This document shows, piece after piece, positions 59,191 to 64,000 of a stretch of DNA of 64,000 nt. The notes under the pieces are model-generated. The model was not told where the DNA came from, searched no databases, and saw only the letters and a program-made list of their open reading frames with translations. Positions within the stretch are counted from its first letter, which is position 1. Each line of letters opens with the position of its first letter. Source of the DNA: Myotis daubentonii (Eukaryota; Chordata; Mammalia; Chiroptera; Vespertilionidae); the NCBI RefSeq assembly GCF_963259705.1, contig NC_081861.1, positions 67,685,623 through 67,749,622 on the forward strand, in the 5' to 3' direction. A program made the position numbers and the translations under genes.

Positions 59191-61799
59191 TTCTTAATTC
59201 TTTATGCCTGTTTTTCTCTCTCTCCATTTCTTCTCATTAAAGCAATCTCTTTAGCATTTCTTGCAGTGCTTGTTTGGTGGTGACAAACTCATTTAGCCTT
59301 TTTTTGGGGGGGGGGTCTGAGAAGTTCTTGATTTCACCATCTATTCTGAATTATAGCAATGATGGATATTTTGGTTTCAGATACTTGCTTTTCATTTCCT
59401 TGAATACTTCATGCCATTCCCTTCTGGCCTGTAGAGTTTCGGATAAAAAAAAACAACTGATAGCCTTGTGGGAGTTCTCTTATAGGTAATAAATTGCTTT
59501 TCTCTTGCTGTTGTTAATATTCTCTCTTTGTTTTTAATTTTTGGCATTTCAATTTTGATGTATCTGGGTGTGAGCCTACTTGGGTTCTTCTTGCTTAGGA
59601 CTCTCTGTGCCTCCTGAACTTGTGTGACTTTTTCTTTCACCACGTTAGGGAAGTTTTCTGCTATTATTTCTTCAAATACATTCTCTAACCATTGCTCACT
59701 TTCTTACTCTTCTGGATCTCCTATTATGCACATATTGTCACATTTCCTATTGTCCCACAACTCCATTAGGCTATCCTCCTATTTTTAATTTTTTTTTCTT
59801 TTTGTTTCTCTTATTGAGTGATTATTTCCACTCTGTCTTGTAATTCATTTATCTGACCCTCAGCTTTCCCCATCCTGCTGTTTACTCCTTCCATTGTGTT
59901 CTTTATTAGTGTTATGTTACTCTTTCATAGTTGCTATATCTTTTCTAATGCTGTTGAGCATCTTTGCCATCATTATTCTGAACTCCATGTCTGATAAATT
60001 TCTTATCCCCATTTCACTTAACTTTTCTTCTGGAGAATTCTCTTGTTCTCTCATTTGTGGCTTGATTATTTTGTCTCCCAATTTTGGCTGATCTTTGTGT
60101 TTATGACTATGTATTGGGTAGCTCTGCTATGCTTTCTGATCTCTAGCTCAGGGCAGTTTCAGACACTGTTTCTGACTGGCCTTACACATCCTGTTTGGAG
60201 CTACCAGCGATCTAAAGTTTGTGACTCCCTCTGCTGTGGCTGGGTTCCTTTGGAAAGGACCAAGATATGCACCAAAGTTTGCTTTTCCTAATCCCAGGCC
60301 CTCCCTGAATTAGATCAGGCAAAGACTCAAAGCCTTAAGAGATACTCTTCTGCATGCAGTATGATTGTATTTAATCTTTATTAACCTCAAGCTATTGATC
60401 ACAAGGTGAGGTGAGAGGGTTTCCAAAAGGTTGGGACAATTGCTTCTTCTTGCAGGCTGACTTATGTTCTTGGTCTCTAAATGGGCCTCAGAAACTCCAC
60501 AGAGTGTACAAGGGGGTTTTCTAATAGGGTAGAGCAACTGCCTTCTCCCCAGGCAAAAATCACCTGGATATCAAATATATCAAAGGTCCTCTGGAGAAAG
60601 ATGTCCTCCACAGCATGAGGAATGACTCAGCACAGGAAACCATGGTGTCTGCCTTCTGAGGTCTAACCCCAGAACACTCTACCCTGACTTCTGCTCATAC
60701 AGCTCCAGTCCACACTTCCCTCCCTCTGTCAGAGGCCAAGGTGAGTGGATACACATGAAATATTGTGTGTTGGCCATTTATGAGGGTGCCTACATTTCCA
60801 GACATCTCTCTCTCTCTGCTAGACAGCAGCCCTGATGCTTTTCACAGCCAGATGTTATGTGGGCACCTTTCTCAGTTCTGCTGTTTGGGGCTGAGAAGCC
60901 ATCTTGGGGTTTAGACACCAGACTTCACAGTGGGATTCCCCCATAGCTTAGATATCCCTCTGGAAATTCAGCCACTATCTATGGATGCCGGTCAGCACTT
61001 TTGTGCCTCAAACTTACTACTAATCTCTATGCAATCTCCACTTTCAGTCCTTGGTTATCAGGGCTCTTTCCAGCTAGTCTAAAGTTGATTATTCAGGATG
61101 TTTTTTCTGTATTTTAGTTGTAATTTCAGTTTGGTCCTGGGAGCATGTCAGTGTAGCATCCAATTACTCTGTCACCATTTTGGATTCTCATTTATAAAAA
61201 AAATATATTTATTGTTGAAAGTATTACATATGTTTAGACATTTCTCTTATGAATAATTTTTCTAATATATTTCTTCCAGTCCAACACCGACCCACTGAGA
61301 TCTCCTGGTGGATCCTGGTTTTGGTGGTCCTAGAACTCAAGACAGCCTAGGCTTTACCCTTATGGCATGACACTCTAAATCAAGTCATTATCCTATCTAA
61401 TAAAAGAGAAAAATGGTAATTGGCGTACGACGATACCCTTTTCATTGGCTAATCAGGGCTATATGCAAATTAACTGCCAACTAAGATTGGCAGTTAACTG
61501 CCAACATAGGCGCAATGCTGGGAAGCGAAAGGGGAAGGAGGGAAGAAGCTGCCTGCCTCTGACTGCAATCGGAAACCCAGGCGGCAGCCAAGAGCCAGAG
61601 AACCGAGCTGCCTTTGCTCGGAGAAGCCAGGCCTCCTTTGCCGGCTTCTGTGATAAGAGAACCTGGCTGCCTTTGCCGGCCCTGAGCCAGTAATGGGAGA
61701 AGCTGGGTGGGGCAGGGAAGAGGCGGATGTCTGCCTGGCTTCTCAGATCACTGATCACCAGTGATGGGAGAGCACCCAGAGGCGGGGCCAGAGGCCAGG

Positions 61800-62155
61800 C
61801 TGCATAGCTGCCTGGGGACACCATCTGGACCCCAGGGGCGACGCAGCCAGGCCCCAGAAGGAGACCCAGGGCCCGGGGCTGAGTTGCAGCTGTGGTACGC
61901 AATCCAGTGCCTGGGCTGAGGAGACCCAGAAGGAGACCCAGGCGCCGGGGCTGTTTTTGCCGCTGGGGAACGCAATCCGGTGCCCAGGCTGAGGAGACCC
62001 AGGGCCCGGGGCTGCGTCGCAGCTGGGGCACGCCATCCGGTCTGGGGGCGATACAGCCAGGCCCCAGAAGGAGACCCAGGCCCCAGGGCTGTATCGCTGC
62101 TGGGGCACTCGATCCAGTACCTGGGCTGAGGAGACCCAGAAGGAGACCCAGGGGC
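61800..62155. repeat. GC-rich tandem repeat in the Helitron leader
   Basis: Four to five diverged units of about 65-80 bp built on 'gaaggagacccagg', 'cggggctg', 'gctggggcac' and 'aatccagtgcctgggctgag'. They create long spurious ORFs on both strands. Confidence 0.8.
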
Positions 62156-62299
62156 CTTGCAAGAGGAGAGTCTCCATGGTCAGATGGCGTGGTGTCAGGA
62201 CAGGAATAAAGACCCGAGGTGACTCAGATGCCTGGCCACAGGGTTAGACCAGCCAGCAGGGCCTTTCAGTTGGGACTGGGGTGGGGGTGGGGCGAGGGA

Positions 62300-63250
62300 G
62301 GCAAGCCGGAAATAGAGAACTACAACTCCCAGGAGGTTTAACGGCCAGGGCCTGGGTGCCTGGCTGTGAAATCAGATGGGCTGTAGTTTCGCAAGCCACT
62401 TTAAACTAGAGGCTTTCAAGGTTGGAAGTTCTGCCAGGAGCCAGGGAGAAATGGAGCTGGAGCAGAGAGAGGGGTCCATGGCAGCTGTGGGCTTTGAGGA
62501 GTTCTCAGCACCTCCCGGCTGGGAGCTGGCGCTGCCTCCGCTGAAGGTGGTCACATCCTGGAGAGCGAGCTTGAGACCGAAGTGGAGTTCGTGTCTGGGG
62601 GTCTGGGCAGCTCCAGCCTCCAGGAGCGAGAAGAAGAGGAGGAGGCAGCCTGAGGCCAGCAAGGGCGGCACCAACAGGAACTCAACCACAGGAAGTACCA
62701 GGCGCTGGATCGGCGCTGCAGGGAGATTGAGCAGGCGAAGGAGCGGGTCCTGAACAGGCTCCATCAGATATAGAGGATAACATGGACACTCCAGCAGGAG
62801 CGGTGGTTCCTCATGAAGGTGCTGGACTCCTACGGTGACAACTACCGGGCCAGCCAGTTCACCATCTTACTGGAGGACGAGGGCAGCCAGGGCAGAGACG
62901 CTCCCAACCCAGGCAACGCTGAGAACGAGCCTCCAGAGAAAGAGGGGCTGTCCCCGCCCAGGAGGACGCCAGCGCCCACAGAAGCCAGCAGCCCGGCCCC
63001 TGGCGAGGGGCCCAGCAGTTGGAAGAGGCGGCGAGTGCCATAGGAAGGGCACTGGGCAGGAGTCCCGCTGACTCCGGAGCTGGCCCCCGTGCAGATAAAG
63101 GTGGAGGAAGACTTTGGCTTCTAAGCCCTCGAGGCTCTGGACTTAAGTTGGGTTTCTTGGGGGCCAGACAAGCTGCTGCCCTACCCCACCCTAGCCAGCT
63201 CCCCCTTTGACTAACCCCCCAATAAATGGACCCGATGCAAAAAAAAAAAA
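62300..63250 (+). pseudogene. TFPT: Processed pseudogene of TFPT (TCF3 fusion partner)
   Basis: TFPT is a nuclear protein, also called Amida, and a subunit of the INO80 chromatin-remodelling complex. The copy is intronless. It has an ATG at 62451 ([19 protein letters not shown]), a coding span to the TAA at 63212-63214, AATAAA at 63221-63226 and a 12-A tail at 63239-63250. The span (764 nt) fits a gene of about 254 codons with one base lost. Segments I recognise are [65 protein letters not shown] and VQIKVEEDFGF. Lesions: a one-base deletion near 62544, and in-frame stops at 62651, 62771, 63041 and 63122. It cannot make TFPT. The 5' limit is uncertain: leader-like sequence reaches back to at least about 62300. 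It lies wholly inside a Helitron. Confidence 0.88.
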
Positions 63251-63640
63251 GTTTATAGAGGCATGTTTATAGGATCAAATAGTATAAATATAGATGTAAC
63301 AGGACAATATAAAGAGAACCTGGCTATGATGATAACCTGAATGCTGCCTCTGTGTCATTCCTTCTTTGGGAACCCCTGGACCTGCTGGGGCTGCACCCCA
63401 ACATTCCTCTTCTTATAAGGACTTCAGTGAGATGGGCTAAGGGTCCCACTGGAACTGCCACAATTTAATGTAATCCCCTCTTTAAAGATCTTATCTCCAT
63501 ATACAGGTACATTCTGAGGTTCTGGGGATTAGGATTTTAACATACATTTTGTTGATTACCCAAATCAGCCCTTAACAACCAGCATGTTTCAGAAAGTAGA
63601 TTCCTACAGGGTTATTTACCAAACATTCAGAAGTATTTTT
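63251..63640. other. DNA between the TFPT tail and the Helitron 3' end
   Basis: Not Helitron-like. 63410-63580 ('cttataaggacttcagtgag', 'cacattttgtt'-type blocks) resembles a common mammalian interspersed repeat, perhaps LTR-related, that I cannot name with confidence. It may be host sequence that lay downstream of the retrocopy before capture. Confidence 0.4.
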
Positions 63641-64000
63641 AAAAGAGCTAAGCCCCTCGCCCACCGTGTGGGCCACTCCCAGCGAAGAGCGAAGGCCTGG
63701 GTTCCGGGCACCGGAGGAAAACTGGTGCCAGCAGCCAGGGGAAGGGGCCCCCAAGGGGCCCCAGATTGCGAGAGGGCACAGGGTGGGCTGAGGGACCCAC
63801 CCGAGTGCACAAATTTTTGTGCACCGGGCCTCTAGTTGTTTAATATATAGCATATTCAGAAGGCTACACATTATTCATTTGTTTATTAGTCATTTAAAAC
63901 CACTAAGAATTAACAAACATTACTTAATATGAAAAGTTATCACATTATCATGGTCTTTTAATTGAAGTTTGACTTAAAATAAGGAATGAGATGCTTTGGA

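Larger units (their letters stand above)
54809..61374 (-). mobile_element. Minus-strand full-length old L1 with extra flanks
   Basis: An exact 16-bp duplication 'ctaaatcaagtcatta' lies at 54793-54808 and 61375-61390. The L1 body, read right to left, has a 5' end near 61191 ('gagaatccaaaatggtgac' on the minus strand), ORF1 about 60060-59230, ORF2 about 59190-55200, and a 3'UTR with AATAAA at 54937-54932. About 118 nt lie between the L1 3' end and the T-rich (tail) border, and about 183 nt between the L1 5' end and the right duplication. A SINE at 57605 interrupts ORF2. Confidence 0.88.
61391..63835 (+). mobile_element. Helitron carrying a TFPT retrocopy
   Basis: 5' TCCTATCTAATAAAAGAG preceded by A at 61390, then 'gctatatgcaaattaactgc', as in the Helitron at 50598-51256. 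3' hairpin 'gtgcacaaatttttgtgcac', then GGGCCTCTAG at 63835 with T at 63836. No other Helitron terminus is visible between the two ends. Inside are a GC-rich leader with about 70-bp tandem repeats (61800-62155), a complete processed TFPT copy with poly(A) tail, about 390 bp of other DNA (63251-63640), and the 3' Helitron segment. Confidence 0.8.

Noticed and set aside
61459..62031. 190-codon minus-strand ORF
   Set aside because: Produced by the GC-rich tandem repeat of the Helitron leader; no domain.

Overview
The window looks like nuclear DNA of a vesper bat (Vespertilionidae). Two element groups together point there: tRNA-derived Ves-type SINEs, and HeliBat-type Helitrons, which are rare in mammals outside vesper bats. 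The DNA is mostly transposons nested in one another. There are five long L1 elements, several L1 fragments, about ten SINEs, nine Helitron copies or pieces, a hAT MITE, a solo LTR and old MIR/L2 pieces. I recognise one intact host gene and one processed host pseudogene.

Layout. 1-1963: the 3' end of an autonomous-type Helitron (helicase C-terminus), split by a SINE, then a short non-autonomous Helitron. 2070-6205: an old L1 split by a younger L1. 6264-7163: a SINE and a Helitron. 7420-11325: an L1 with ORF1 and the start of ORF2 but no 3' end. 12109-12477 (minus): an intact 122-codon ORF that I read as the short histone H2A variant H2A.P (H2AP/HYPM). In other placental mammals this gene is X-linked, so the window may be X-chromosomal. 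14332-14642: hAT MITE. 14708-16385: an L1 copy holding only the 5'UTR plus an A-tail. 18671-20123: two abutting minus-strand Helitrons. 22747-29933: the youngest L1, essentially full length, with ORF1 open and ORF2 broken in four places; it sits inside a MIR. 30072-41363: an older L1 interrupted by a SINE, an 0.8-kb Helitron and a 5.3-kb autonomous-type Helitron with a decayed Rep/helicase gene. 43269-50046: another old L1 inside a MIR, itself carrying three SINEs and a solo LTR. 50131-51256: a second abutting Helitron pair. 51800-53600: ancient minus-strand L1 pieces. 54809-61374: a minus-strand L1 bounded by a 16-bp exact target-site duplication, with extra sequence at both ends. 61391-63835: a 2.4-kb Helitron that carries a complete processed copy of TFPT (TCF3 fusion partner), with poly(A) tail.

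How the parts relate. Many insertions can be ordered from target-site duplications and from the Helitron A^T insertion rule, so the window records a layered history: MIR/old L1, then L1, then SINE/LTR/Helitron. The most interesting points are the Helitron carrying the TFPT retrocopy, the repeated precise Helitron-on-Helitron junctions, the A-tailed 5'UTR-only L1, and the H2A.P gene lying between two 1.6-kb direct L1 repeats. All identifications come from reading the sequence and from recall of the families; no database search was run.
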